From: JAKPAM01 sp047601745
Lineage (GTDB): Bacteria; Pseudomonadota; Gammaproteobacteria; Burkholderiales; Burkholderiaceae_E
DNA: 64,000 nt
Direction of reading: 5' to 3'
Assembly (NCBI GenBank): GCA_047601745.1
Contig: JASGIS010000001.1
Span: 3,906,001 to 3,970,000, forward strand
A program made the position numbers and the translations under genes. This document shows, piece after piece, positions 1 to 7,506 of the stretch (positions are counted from its first letter, which is position 1; each line of letters opens with the position of its first letter). The notes under the pieces were generated by a model. The model was not told where the DNA came from. It searched no databases and saw only the letters and a program-made list of their open reading frames with translations.

Positions 1-359
1 CGTCGGTCGAAAGCGCGCGGGTCCAGGTCGATCTGATCGTCGCCCAGTTGCGCGGCGTTTCGGACCGGGACCTCGCCGCCGCGCTCAACGGAGCCCGGGT
101 CTGGATCAGCCGTTCGGCGTTTCCGGCCGCGGCGCCCGACGAGTACTACTGGGTCGATCTGATCGGTTGCGACGTCGTCGATCCCGCGGACCGCGTGCTG
201 GGCCGGGTATCGGCTGTCGAGGAATACGGCGCCGGCCCGTTGCTGAAAGTCCATGGCGCCGACGGCGTCGATCGATTGATCCCCTTCGTCGACGCGGTGA
301 TCGGCTCGGTCGATGTGACCGGGCGGCGGATCGTCGCCGACTGGGGGCTCGACTATTGA
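1..359 (+). CDS. rimM: Ribosome maturation factor RimM (3' part, cut by window edge)
   Basis: This is the C-terminal part of RimM, which helps mature the head domain of the 30S subunit and binds protein S19. About 118 codons are visible, open at the left edge in the frame beginning at base 3, with the stop at 357-359. The PRC-barrel half is recognisable from EYYWVDLIGCDVVD and, near the end, LIPFVDAVIGSVD. A TTG at 48 is in frame but is not the real start, because family-like sequence continues upstream of it. Only 18 bases separate it from the likely trmD start, the usual rpsP-rimM-trmD order, so the genes are probably co-transcribed. Confidence 0.93.
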   Translation, partial: SVESARVQVDLIVAQLRGVSDRDLAAALNGARVWISRSAFPAAAPDEYYWVDLIGCDVVDPADRVLGRVSAVEEYGAGPLLKVHGADGVDRLIPFVDAVIGSVDVTGRRIVADWGLDY

Positions 360-377
360 CGCGGCGAGGTGAACGCC

Positions 378-1166
378 ATGACGGCTGATGCGGATCGGCT
401 TCGTTTCGACGTCGTGACGCTGTTCGCGGCGATGTTCGACGCGATCACGGTCCACGGCGTTTCCGGTCGCGCGCTGGCTCGCCGGCTCTGGCAACTGCAG
501 TGCTGGAACCCTCGCGACTTCGCGACCGACGCCTACCGGACGATCGACGACCGGCCCTACGGCGGCGGACCGGGCATGGTGATGATGGCCGAACCGCTGC
601 GCGACGCGATCGCCGCCGCGCGAGCGGGTCGCCAGCAGCAGGGCCTGGCTCCGGCGCCGGTGATCTGTCTGTCGCCGCAAGGCAGGTCGGTCGATCACGC
701 GATGATCGCCGGGCTCGTCGCCTCGGGCGGCGCGACGCTGCTTTGCGGTCGTTATGAAGGGATCGACCAGCGCCTGCTCGATCGTCATGTCGACGAAGAA
801 TGGTCGCTCGGGGATTTCGTCGTTTCCGGCGGCGAGTTGCCGGCGATGATGATCATCGATGCGGTCGTTCGGTTGCTGCCCGGCGCGTTGAACGATAGTC
901 AGTCGGCGCAGCAGGACTCGTTCGTCGACGGCCTGCTCGATTGTCCGCACTACACGCGGCCGGTGGTTTTCGAGGACGCCGAAGTGCCGGCGGTGCTGCT
1001 GTCGGGCCACCACGCGCAGATCGCCGCGTGGCGCCGCGCCCAATCGTTGCGCGTAACGTCGCGGCGGCGCCCCGATCTGATCCGGCGCCTGCGTGATCGC
1101 CAGGTCTTGTCCCGCAAGGATCTGCAGATCCTCGACGATCTGGCGGCCGAGGATTCGGAGACCTAG
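378..1166 (+). CDS. trmD: tRNA (guanine-N1-)-methyltransferase TrmD
   Basis: TrmD makes m1G37 next to the anticodon of tRNAs reading CNN codons, using S-adenosylmethionine, and prevents +1 frameshifting. The protein (262 residues from ATG 378) carries the SPOUT trefoil-knot signatures: LSPQG near 98, LCGRYEGID near 122 and SLGDFVVSGGE near 143. The catalytic Asp is probably the one in QQDSF near 180, followed by GLLDCPHYTRP. An in-frame GTG lies at 369, but GAGG at 366-369 is correctly spaced for ATG 378 and overlaps the GTG, so 378 is preferred. Length is normal for the family. It follows rimM directly. rplS, which usually ends this operon, is separated here by 479 bases holding a repeat tract and its own promoter. 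Confidence 0.97.
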   Translation: MTADADRLRFDVVTLFAAMFDAITVHGVSGRALARRLWQLQCWNPRDFATDAYRTIDDRPYGGGPGMVMMAEPLRDAIAAARAGRQQQGLAPAPVICLSPQGRSVDHAMIAGLVASGGATLLCGRYEGIDQRLLDRHVDEEWSLGDFVVSGGELPAMMIIDAVVRLLPGALNDSQSAQQDSFVDGLLDCPHYTRPVVFEDAEVPAVLLSGHHAQIAAWRRAQSLRVTSRRRPDLIRRLRDRQVLSRKDLQILDDLAAEDSET

Positions 1167-1212
1167 AACTCGTCGGCCGACCCTTCGTCCGCTGATCGTT
1201 CATCCGCCGATC

Positions 1213-1331
1213 GTTCGCCGGTCGTTCGCCGGTCGTTCGCCGGTCGTTCGCCGGTCGATCGTTCGCCGGTCGATCGTTCGCCGGTCGATCGTTCGCCGAC
1301 CGACCCGTCGCCGACCGACCCGTCGCCGACC
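1213..1331. repeat. Tandem repeat tract, 11-bp then 15-bp units, between trmD and rplS
   Basis: Four perfect copies of GTTCGCCGGTC occupy 1213-1256. They are followed by copies of the same 11-mer each preceded by GATC (15-bp period, 1257-1301), and then a related 15-bp unit built on CCGTCGCCGACCGAC. The tract is noncoding, and its 11-bp period is not a multiple of three. It separates trmD from the rplS promoter. The change of period suggests stepwise slippage or unequal exchange rather than a selected site. Confidence 0.9.
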
Positions 1332-1370
1332 GGGCGGTCGGAATGACGCGTCGCGCCGGGTCGAAGCTGC

Positions 1371-1400
1371 TTGTCGGTTCGATCACAGACATGCTATAGT
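1371..1400 (+). promoter_or_regulatory. Sigma70-type promoter upstream of rplS
   Basis: TTGTCG at 1371-1376 and TATAGT at 1395-1400 are separated by 18 bases, and TGC directly before TATAGT gives an extended -10. The 12-mer TGCTATAGTTTA here recurs exactly at the tRNA-fMet promoter. It would start a transcript of about 240 nt before the rplS start codon, making rplS at least partly independent of the rimM-trmD transcript. Confidence 0.65.
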
Positions 1401-1645
1401 TTAAGGCTGACTTCGTCCTCTGCCGGGTTTCGGTACCCGCTCGGACGGCCTTGCGCCAGCCGGATCGCATCTCTCATGCAGTGGATGCACGGCGTCGCTT
1501 CCGGGGCCGCTCGACGCATTCGGGTCCGATCACAGCATGTCCTTCTCGTTCGCCGCCGGCTCCTTTCCGGAGCGGCTCGGTGATCGTGGCGGGCATGACG
1601 CCAACATCCAACAACCTCCCCGGGTATGACGGTCCAGGAGCCTGA
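1401..1645 (+). other. Untranslated leader of rplS with several hairpins
   Basis: No credible gene was found here. If the promoter at 1371-1400 is used, this is a leader of about 240 nt. It can form several local stems, for example GCGTCG with CGACGC (about 1490-1516) and GGCTCC with GGAGCGG near 1558-1578. It ends in a clear ribosome binding site, AGGAG at 1636-1640. No known L19 leader family was recognised, so any regulatory role is conjecture. Confidence 0.35.
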
Positions 1646-2038
1646 ATGAACTTGATCCAGCAACTCGAGCAGGAAGAAATCGCCCGCTTGAACAAGACGA
1701 TCCCGGCCTTCGCGCCCGGCGATACCGTCGTCGTCAGCGTGAACGTCGTCGAAGGCAGCCGCAAGCGCGTGCAGGCCTACGAAGGCGTCGTCATCGCGCG
1801 CCGCAACCGCGGCCTGAACTCGTCGTTCATCGTCCGCAAGATTTCGTCGGGCGAGGGGGTCGAGCGGACGTTCCAGTTGTATTCGCCGCTGATCGCATCG
1901 ATCGACGTCAAGCGCCGTGGTGATGTTCGCCGCGCCAAGCTGTACTATTTGCGTCAACGTTCGGGCAAGTCGGCGCGCATCAAAGAGAAGCTGCCGAGCC
2001 GCCAGAACAAGAAGGCCGCCGCGCAGCCGGCAAGCTGA
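1646..2038 (+). CDS. rplS: 50S ribosomal protein L19
   Basis: L19 is a large-subunit protein at the 30S-50S interface. The protein has 130 residues, slightly longer than the roughly 115 of E. coli because of a basic, Ala-rich tail after residue 115. Typical L19 stretches are present: FAPGDTVVVSVNVVEGSR near 22, RVQAYEGVVIARRN and SFIVRKISSGEGVERTF. ATG 1646 has AGGAG five bases upstream. A terminator-like hairpin follows at 2110, so the gene closes the ribosomal block and is probably driven mainly by the promoter at 1371-1400. Confidence 0.98.
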   Translation: MNLIQQLEQEEIARLNKTIPAFAPGDTVVVSVNVVEGSRKRVQAYEGVVIARRNRGLNSSFIVRKISSGEGVERTFQLYSPLIASIDVKRRGDVRRAKLYYLRQRSGKSARIKEKLPSRQNKKAAAQPAS

Positions 2039-2109
2039 TCGAAACGGGTCCGGGTCGATTCTTCGATCGACCGGTCCGAAGCCGATCTCCTGGTCGGCCT
2101 GCAATGACC

Positions 2110-2136
2110 AAAGGGCGCTCGCGGCGCCCTTTGTCG
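2110..2136 (+). terminator. Intrinsic terminator after rplS
   Basis: AAAGGGCGC (2110-2118) and GCGCCCTTT (2124-2132) form a perfect 9-bp stem with loop TCGCG, followed by a short T-containing stretch. Its place about 70 bases after the rplS stop fits the end of that transcript. The A run on the 5' side could allow some function in both directions. Confidence 0.7.
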
Positions 2137-2227
2137 TTGGAATGGCGGTATCGTTGAAGGCTCGAAGCGGCCGGCGGGGCGGCCACGACGCTGCGAGCCG
2201 ATCCGTTCCCGCGCAGGTCGTATTCAG

Positions 2228-2989
2228 ATGTCTGGCTCCGTCAATCGCACTTCATCGTTGATTCTTCCCGGGTCGTCGAGCGACCCCGAGGCGCCGCTCG
2301 TACAGCCCGTGCGCGGCATCGTGGACCCGACCCTGTGGCCGATCGTCGCCGCGCGCGATTCGCTGCCCGCCGTCGATCCGCGTCGGCTGGCGGTGCCGGC
2401 GCTGCGGCAGCGCTTCGCCGATGTTCGCGACTGGCAGCCGGAGCTGTTCGGCGATGCGGTGCGCGCGGGCCAGACCAAGCTGCGGGATGCCGCGGTCCTG
2501 GTGCCGATCGTGATGCACGACTCGGGATCGACGGTGCTGCTGACCGAGCGGACGGCGACCTTGAGCAGCCACGCCGGGCAGGTCGCGTTTCCCGGCGGGC
2601 GGCGCGATCCCGAAGACCCGTCGGCCGTCTGGACGGCGCTGCGCGAGGCCGAAGAAGAGGTGGGTCTGTCCCGCGAGTTCGTCGAGGTCATCGGTCATCT
2701 GCCCGAGTATCTGACCGGCACCGGCTACCGGGTGACGCCGGTCGTCGCGCTGGTGCGGCCGCAGTTCACGCTGACGCTGCAGACCTTCGAGGTCGCCGAG
2801 GCTTTCGAGGTGCCGCTGTCGTTCCTGATGGACCCCGCCCACCATCAGCTGAGGCGGATGACGTATTCGGGGGCCGAGCGGACGTTCTACGCGATGCCCT
2901 ATCGGCCGACGGCCGTCGGCCGGGAGTACTTCATCTGGGGAGCGACGGCGGCGATGCTGCGCAACCTGTACCGCTTCCTGAGTGCCTGA
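2228..2989 (+). CDS. CoA-type Nudix pyrophosphohydrolase
   Basis: This is a Nudix hydrolase of the CoA pyrophosphatase group, which cleaves CoA and its derivatives to 3',5'-ADP and phosphopantetheines. The protein has 253 residues. The group-specific upstream signature reads LLTERTATLSSHAGQVAFPG from residue 104, running into the Nudix helix REAEEEVGL at 139-147. The N-terminal 85 residues lie outside the Nudix fold, as in several betaproteobacterial members. The stop lies six bases before the start of the next gene, so the two are probably co-transcribed. Substrate is inferred from the family, not shown. Confidence 0.85.
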   Translation: MSGSVNRTSSLILPGSSSDPEAPLVQPVRGIVDPTLWPIVAARDSLPAVDPRRLAVPALRQRFADVRDWQPELFGDAVRAGQTKLRDAAVLVPIVMHDSGSTVLLTERTATLSSHAGQVAFPGGRRDPEDPSAVWTALREAEEEVGLSREFVEVIGHLPEYLTGTGYRVTPVVALVRPQFTLTLQTFEVAEAFEVPLSFLMDPAHHQLRRMTYSGAERTFYAMPYRPTAVGREYFIWGATAAMLRNLYRFLSA

Positions 2990-2995
2990 TCCGAG

Positions 2996-3931
2996 ATGGG
3001 ATTCGTCGCGCTGATCTTCGCGCTGCTGATCGAGCAAGGACGTCCGCTGCCGGCCCGCAACCGGATCACCGTCGGGATCGAGGCCTACGCGGACGCCGTC
3101 AGGCGCGGCACCGATGCCGGGCGCGGCGGACACGGGGTGTTCGGATGGTGCCTGATCGTCGGCAGTCTGCTGGCCGTGCTGCTGCTGGTCCAGTGGGGGC
3201 TGTCGCGGATCCATCCGCTCGCGCTGTTCTGCCTGTACGTCGCCGTCCTGTACTGGAGCGTCGGCTTTCGCCAGTTCAGTCATGCGTTCACCGAGATCCA
3301 GTTGATGTTGGCCGCCGGCGACGTCGGCGGCGCGCGCGCGGTCGCGCAGGCCTGGCTGGGCCGGCACGACCCGAATCTGGTGGTCGGCGACGTCCCGGTT
3401 CACGAGATCTGCCGGCTGGCGATCGCGCACGCGCTGGTCGCGACGCACCGCCACGTGTTCGGCCCCCTGTTCTGGTTCATCCTGCCGCTGGGCGCCGTCG
3501 GGCCCGTGCTGTACCGGGTCGCCCAACTGCTCGCCGATCGTTGGGGCGGCGCCGACGATGCGTACGGCGAATTCGCGCGACGCGCGTACTTCGTGCTCGA
3601 CTGGCTGCCGTTGCGGCTGTCGGCGGCCGGTTTCGCCGTCGTCGGCAATTTCGAGGACGCGGTCTATTGCTGGCGCGGCGCGGTGGCCGCGGGGACCGGT
3701 GACGATCAGCGCGCGCTGCTGCTGGCGACCGGTGGGGGCGCGCTGGGTCTGCGGCTGGCCGATGCCGAGCTCGAGGCGCGCTGGGCGACCGGCGGGCAGG
3801 GCTTCGACTGGCAAGGCCCGGATCCCGGCGCCGAGGGGCTGCGCAGCGCGGTCGGGTTGGTCTGGCGCTCGGTGATCCTGTGGATCGCGCTGTTCGCGAT
3901 GCTGACCGTCGCCAACTGGCTCGGTCAGTGA
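2996..3931 (+). CDS. CobD/CbiB-family membrane protein
   Basis: A 311-residue integral membrane protein related to CobD/CbiB, the enzyme that attaches aminopropanol to adenosylcobyric acid in cobalamin synthesis. Hydrophobic segments lie near residues 1-12, 49-66, 72-86, 157-175 and 290-308. The family-like region reads FGPLFWFILPLGAVGPVLYR, followed by WLPLRLSAAGFAVVGNFEDA. No other cobalamin genes are nearby; the neighbours are a CoA-type Nudix gene and rsgA. A role outside B12 synthesis is therefore possible, and the precise function is uncertain. It converges with rsgA, with 19 bases between them. Confidence 0.75.
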   Translation: MGFVALIFALLIEQGRPLPARNRITVGIEAYADAVRRGTDAGRGGHGVFGWCLIVGSLLAVLLLVQWGLSRIHPLALFCLYVAVLYWSVGFRQFSHAFTEIQLMLAAGDVGGARAVAQAWLGRHDPNLVVGDVPVHEICRLAIAHALVATHRHVFGPLFWFILPLGAVGPVLYRVAQLLADRWGGADDAYGEFARRAYFVLDWLPLRLSAAGFAVVGNFEDAVYCWRGAVAAGTGDDQRALLLATGGGALGLRLADAELEARWATGGQGFDWQGPDPGAEGLRSAVGLVWRSVILWIALFAMLTVANWLGQ

Positions 3932-3947
3932 CGCGCCGCGCGGCGCG
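3932..3947. terminator. GC palindrome between convergent genes, possible terminator
   Basis: CGCGCCGCGCGGCGCG is a perfect 16-bp palindrome filling most of the 19 bases between the convergent CobD-like gene and rsgA. It has no T run on either side, so it may only be a weak or factor-assisted terminator. Confidence 0.35.
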
Positions 3948-3950
3948 CGT

Positions 3951-5081
3951 TCACGGGTCTCGGTTCTGGTCCAGCAGCTCGCTGATCAGGCGCTGATAGA
4001 GCTGTAGTCGCCGCTCGTCGATCCGGCCGTCGGCGGCGGCGGCGCGGATCGCGCAGCCGGGCTCGTCGCGGTGCGTGCAGTTGTGGAAGCGGCAGTGCCC
4101 GAGCAGCGGCACGAACTCGCGCATGCCGTGCATCAGCTCCGAGCGCGACAGATGGGCGAGCCCGTAGGTCTGGAATCCCGGTGAGTCGATGATGCGGCCG
4201 CCTCCACCTCCGCCTCCGGTGTCGTCGGTGCTGCCAGTACTGCCGGTGCTGCCGGTGCTGCCGGTGCTGCCAGTGCTGCCAGTGCTGCCAGTGCTGCCAG
4301 TGCTGCCAGTGCTGCCAGTGCTGCCGGTATCGCCGGTATCGCCGGTATCGCCGGTGCCGTCGATGTCGTCGCCGTTGCCGATGTCGTCGCCGGCCCCGCT
4401 CCCGCTCCCGCCGTCATCGTCCTCGATGCGGAACAACCGGCTGAACGTCGTCGTGTGCCGACCGGTGTTCAGCGCGTCGGAGATCGCCTGCGTCTCCAGC
4501 CCCGCGTCCGGCACCAGCAGGTTGACCAGTGTCGACTTGCCCATGCCGGACTGGCCGAGCAGCAGCGTCGTGCGCCCGCGCAGCCATGGCCGCAGGCACG
4601 CGAGCGCGGCGGCCGGATCGGCTTTCGCCGCGACGCGCAGCACCGGATAGCCGAGCGCTTCGTACGCGCGCAGCCGCGGCTCGATCTGCGCCTGCGCATC
4701 GTGCAGGTCGCACTTGTTGGCGACGATCGTGGCCGGGATCCGTTCGATTTCGGCAGCGATCAGCACGCGGATCAGCAGTTCCTCGGAGAACGGCGGCGAT
4801 CCGGAGACGACGATGCCGATCTGGTCCAGGTTGGCGGCCAGGCGCTTGCTGCGCCAGGCGTCGCTGCGCAGCATCTGGTTGCGGCGGGGCATCAGGCTTT
4901 CGATGACGTGCTGGTCGGCGCTGGTCGGGCGGGCGACGACGCGGTCGCCGACCGCGAAGTCGTTGCGCTTGCCGCGGGTGACCGCGATCCGGTGGCTGCC
5001 GTCGGGCGCTTCGAGATAGAAAAGCCGGCCGTGCGCGGCGACGATCGTCGCCGCTTCGGTCGCCGGGAACGGGGCAGGCAA
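3951..5081 (-). CDS. rsgA: Ribosome biogenesis GTPase RsgA with a repeat insertion
   Basis: RsgA is a circularly permuted GTPase that tests late 30S subunits. The order seen is an OB-fold N-terminus, G4 NKCD (about 122), G1 GQSGMGKS (about 176), G2 threonines in NTGRHTTTFSRLF, G3 DSPGF (about 297), then the zinc knuckle CRFHNCTHRDEPGC. Between G2 and G3, where the usual protein has only a few residues, there are about 75 residues of Gly/Asp/Ser/Thr, including many STG triplets encoded by a 9-bp repeat. All catalytic motifs are intact and in frame, so the gene is probably functional. The start is TTG at 5081. The phhB stop lies 14 bases upstream, so M48 peptidase-phhB-rsgA look like one operon. 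Confidence 0.93.
   Translation of the reverse strand: MPAPFPATEAATIVAAHGRLFYLEAPDGSHRIAVTRGKRNDFAVGDRVVARPTSADQHVIESLMPRRNQMLRSDAWRSKRLAANLDQIGIVVSGSPPFSEELLIRVLIAAEIERIPATIVANKCDLHDAQAQIEPRLRAYEALGYPVLRVAAKADPAAALACLRPWLRGRTTLLLGQSGMGKSTLVNLLVPDAGLETQAISDALNTGRHTTTFSRLFRIEDDDGGSGSGAGDDIGNGDDIDGTGDTGDTGDTGSTGSTGSTGSTGSTGSTGSTGSTGSTGSTGSTDDTGGGGGGGRIIDSPGFQTYGLAHLSRSELMHGMREFVPLLGHCRFHNCTHRDEPGCAIRAAAADGRIDERRLQLYQRLISELLDQNRDP
4231..4356. repeat. 9-bp tandem repeat inside rsgA
   Basis: Fourteen units of 9 bp run without a break from 4231 to 4356. On the plus strand they are variants of CTGCCRGTG, with TCGCCGGTA copies at the right end. On the rsgA strand they encode STG and DTG triplets. Six identical central units (4267-4320) suggest recent expansion. 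The period keeps the reading frame. Confidence 0.95.
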
Positions 5082-5095
5082 GGTCGGCGCCGTGA

Positions 5096-5449
5096 TCAGA
5101 GAGGTCGGTGGGCGAACACCGCGTCGGTCTTGGCCGCGCAGATGAAGTCGTTATCGGAGATGCCCGAGACCGAGTGCGTGCTCCAGCGGACCACGCAGCG
5201 GTTGTAACCGACCTCCAGGTCCGGATGATGATCCTCGCCGTGGATCATCCAGGCCAGCGCGTTGACGAACGCGATCGTGTCGTAATAGTCGCGGAACGCG
5301 AAGCTGCGCTGCAGGCAATTGTCCTCGCAGGTCCACGAAGGCAGGCTGGCCAACTGGGCGTCGATCTCGGCCTGCGTGTACGCGCGCTGGCCTTCCATCG
5401 GCGATGACTTCTTTTCGAGCAACTGCTGGCGGGACAGGGGCGGACGCAT
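5096..5449 (-). CDS. phhB: Pterin-4a-carbinolamine dehydratase
   Basis: This enzyme dehydrates 4a-hydroxytetrahydrobiopterin, recycling the cofactor of aromatic amino acid hydroxylases. The 117-residue protein carries the family pattern EDHHPDLEVGYNRCVVRWST, with the paired active-site histidines, and an Asp about nine residues later (SGISDND). ATG 5449 has GAGGAG at 5455-5460, overlapping the stop codon of the upstream M48 gene, which indicates tight coupling. No phenylalanine hydroxylase gene is in the window. Length and motif are normal. Confidence 0.93.
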   Translation of the reverse strand: MRPPLSRQQLLEKKSSPMEGQRAYTQAEIDAQLASLPSWTCEDNCLQRSFAFRDYYDTIAFVNALAWMIHGEDHHPDLEVGYNRCVVRWSTHSVSGISDNDFICAAKTDAVFAHRPL

Positions 5450-5458
5450 CGGAACTCC

Positions 5459-6778
5459 TCAGGCGGGGGGCGAGGGCAAGGGCCGAGGGGCAGCCTCGGG
5501 CGCGACAGTCGGGTCCTTCCGGCGCAGCGCGGCCAGCCGCGCGACCCGGACGGCGGCCGGCGGATGCGAGTCGTAGAACGCCGAATGGACGGGATCGGGC
5601 GTCAGCGTCGCCGCGTTGTCCTCGTACAGCTTGACCAGCGCATCGATCAGCGACGATGCGTCGGCCTGCCCGGCCGCGAAGCGATCGGCTTCGAATTCAT
5701 CGCGTCGCGACAGCAGGCTGGCGATCGGCTGGAACAGGAACGCGAATACCGGCATCGCCAAAAAGAACAGGATCAGCGCGAGCGCCGGGTCCTCGCCCGG
5801 CACGACGTCGACGCCCAAGCCCTGGTAGAACCACGGTTGCATCGCCAGCCAGCCGAGGATCGCCAGGCCCGCCAGGCTCGCCGCGAAGCTCAGCGCGATG
5901 CGTCGGACGATGTGATGGTGTTTGAAGTGCCCCAGTTCGTGGGCGAGGACGGCTTCGATCTCGGCCGGCGTCAGGCGGGCCAGCAGCGTGTCGAAGAACA
6001 CGATGCGCCGCGAGCGCCCGAAGCCGGTGAAGTACGCGTTGCCGTGCGCCGATCGCCGGCTGCCGTCCATGACGAACAGCCCCCGGGCGGCGAACCCGCA
6101 GCGTGCCAGCAGGCGGCCGACGCGCTCGCGCACCGCGCCGTCGGGCAGCGGTTCGAAGCGGTTGAACAGCGGCGCGATGACGGTCGGATAAAGCAGCAGC
6201 ACGAACAGGTTGAACGCGACCCACACGGCCCACGCCCACAGCCACCAGTACGCGCCGGCGCGCTGCATCAGCCACAGGATCGCGGCCAGGATCGGCAACC
6301 CCAGCACCGCGCCGACGGCCAGGCCCTTGACCAGGTCGGTCACGTACAGCCGCCACGTCATCCGGTTGAAGCCGAAGCGCTGTTCGAGCACGAACTGGCG
6401 GTACCAGGCCAGCGGCAGGTCGACCAGGCCGCCGAGCAGCGCGACGACGACGACCAGCAGCAACTGGCGGATCATCGGCGCGTCGGGCAGCAGCGCGGTC
6501 AATCCGTCATGCAGCGCCTGCAGCCCGCCGAGCAGCGTCAGCCCGACGACGAACACCGCCCCGATCATCAGATCGACGAGGCCCAGCCGCTGGCGGGCCA
6601 CCGTGTAGTCGGCCGCGCGCTGGTGGGCGTGCAGAGGGATCCGGTCGGCGAACGCCTCCGGCACCCGGTCGCGATGATGGATGACGTGCCGGGCCTGCCG
6701 CGTCGACAGCCACAGCCGTACCAGCGACGATACGCACAGGGCGGCGAGGAACAGCAGCGTGAAGCGCAGGGAAGTCAC
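5459..6778 (-). CDS. M48 family membrane metallopeptidase (Ste24/CAAX protease 1-like)
   Basis: An integral membrane zinc peptidase of about 439 residues. The zinc site is AVLAHELGHFKHHH (HELGH), with the third ligand in RRDEFEADRFA. It has an N-terminal TM segment and several more before and after the active site, and the M48-N type sequence RQFVLEQRFGFNRMTWRLY. Family members usually begin with a sequence like TSLRFTLLFLAAL, which favours GTG at 6778. An in-frame GTG at 6838 would add 20 unlike residues; neither has a clear ribosome binding site. Bacterial members probably act in membrane-protein quality control, but the substrate is unknown. It leads the phhB-rsgA operon and is divergent from orn. 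Confidence 0.88.
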   Translation of the reverse strand: MTSLRFTLLFLAALCVSSLVRLWLSTRQARHVIHHRDRVPEAFADRIPLHAHQRAADYTVARQRLGLVDLMIGAVFVVGLTLLGGLQALHDGLTALLPDAPMIRQLLLVVVVALLGGLVDLPLAWYRQFVLEQRFGFNRMTWRLYVTDLVKGLAVGAVLGLPILAAILWLMQRAGAYWWLWAWAVWVAFNLFVLLLYPTVIAPLFNRFEPLPDGAVRERVGRLLARCGFAARGLFVMDGSRRSAHGNAYFTGFGRSRRIVFFDTLLARLTPAEIEAVLAHELGHFKHHHIVRRIALSFAASLAGLAILGWLAMQPWFYQGLGVDVVPGEDPALALILFFLAMPVFAFLFQPIASLLSRRDEFEADRFAAGQADASSLIDALVKLYEDNAATLTPDPVHSAFYDSHPPAAVRVARLAALRRKDPTVAPEAAPRPLPSPPA

Positions 6779-6894
6779 GTGAAACGAGGAAGCCGGTCCG
6801 GGCGGCGGCGGGCGGTCGTGGCGACGACGCGTCGCCACGCGTCGCGTCGTACCGACGGGTCGTCCCGGCGCAACGGCCTGTGACAGAATGACGG

Positions 6895-7506
6895 ATGCGG
6901 AAAATTATGGCACAGCAGATGATGGGCGGCTCCGGATCGGCGGCGGTGACACCGGACGACACGCGACTGGTCTGGCTCGACATGGAGATGACGGGCCTCG
7001 TTCCGGAGGTCGACCGGATCATCGAGATCGCGGTCGTCGTCACCGACAGCCAGCTCGACATCCTCGCGCAGAGCGAGGCGTTCGCGATCCATCAGCCGGA
7101 CAGCGTGCTCGACGCGATGGACCAGTGGAACACCGCGACCCATGGCCGATCGGGGCTCACCGGGCGCGTGCGCGCGTCGACGTGGACCGAGTCCCGGGTC
7201 GAGCGGGCGCTGCTCGACTGGCTGCAGCCGTGGGTGCCGCCCGGCAAGTCGCCGATGTGCGGCAACTCGATCGGCCAGGACCGGCGCTTCATGGCGCGCT
7301 ACATGCCGCAGCTCGAAGCGTGGTTCCACTACCGGAACCTCGACGTCAGCACGCTCAAGGAGTTATGCCGGCGCTGGCAGCCGGCGATCGCCAAGGGCTT
7401 CGCCAAGCGCAGCGCGCACACGGCGCTGGCCGACATCATCGAGTCGATCGAGGAGCTTCGCTACTATCGCGAGCATCTGCTGATTCCCGAGGCGCGCCGG
7501 CCCTGA
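6895..7506 (+). CDS. orn: Oligoribonuclease
   Basis: Orn degrades dinucleotides and very short RNAs to mononucleotides and finishes pGpG breakdown in c-di-GMP turnover. The DEDDh exonuclease signature is seen: VWLDMEMTGL with Asp29 and Glu31, NSIGQDRRFM with the third acid, and SAHTALADI with the His and last Asp. The length of 203 residues includes about 20 extra N-terminal residues before DDTRLVWLD. ATG 6895 is used, with ATG 6907 as an alternative. Its 3' end overlaps the convergent MATE gene by 71 bases. Two c-di-GMP enzymes elsewhere in the window give it a natural context, though it is not linked to them. Confidence 0.96.
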   Translation: MRKIMAQQMMGGSGSAAVTPDDTRLVWLDMEMTGLVPEVDRIIEIAVVVTDSQLDILAQSEAFAIHQPDSVLDAMDQWNTATHGRSGLTGRVRASTWTESRVERALLDWLQPWVPPGKSPMCGNSIGQDRRFMARYMPQLEAWFHYRNLDVSTLKELCRRWQPAIAKGFAKRSAHTALADIIESIEELRYYREHLLIPEARRP

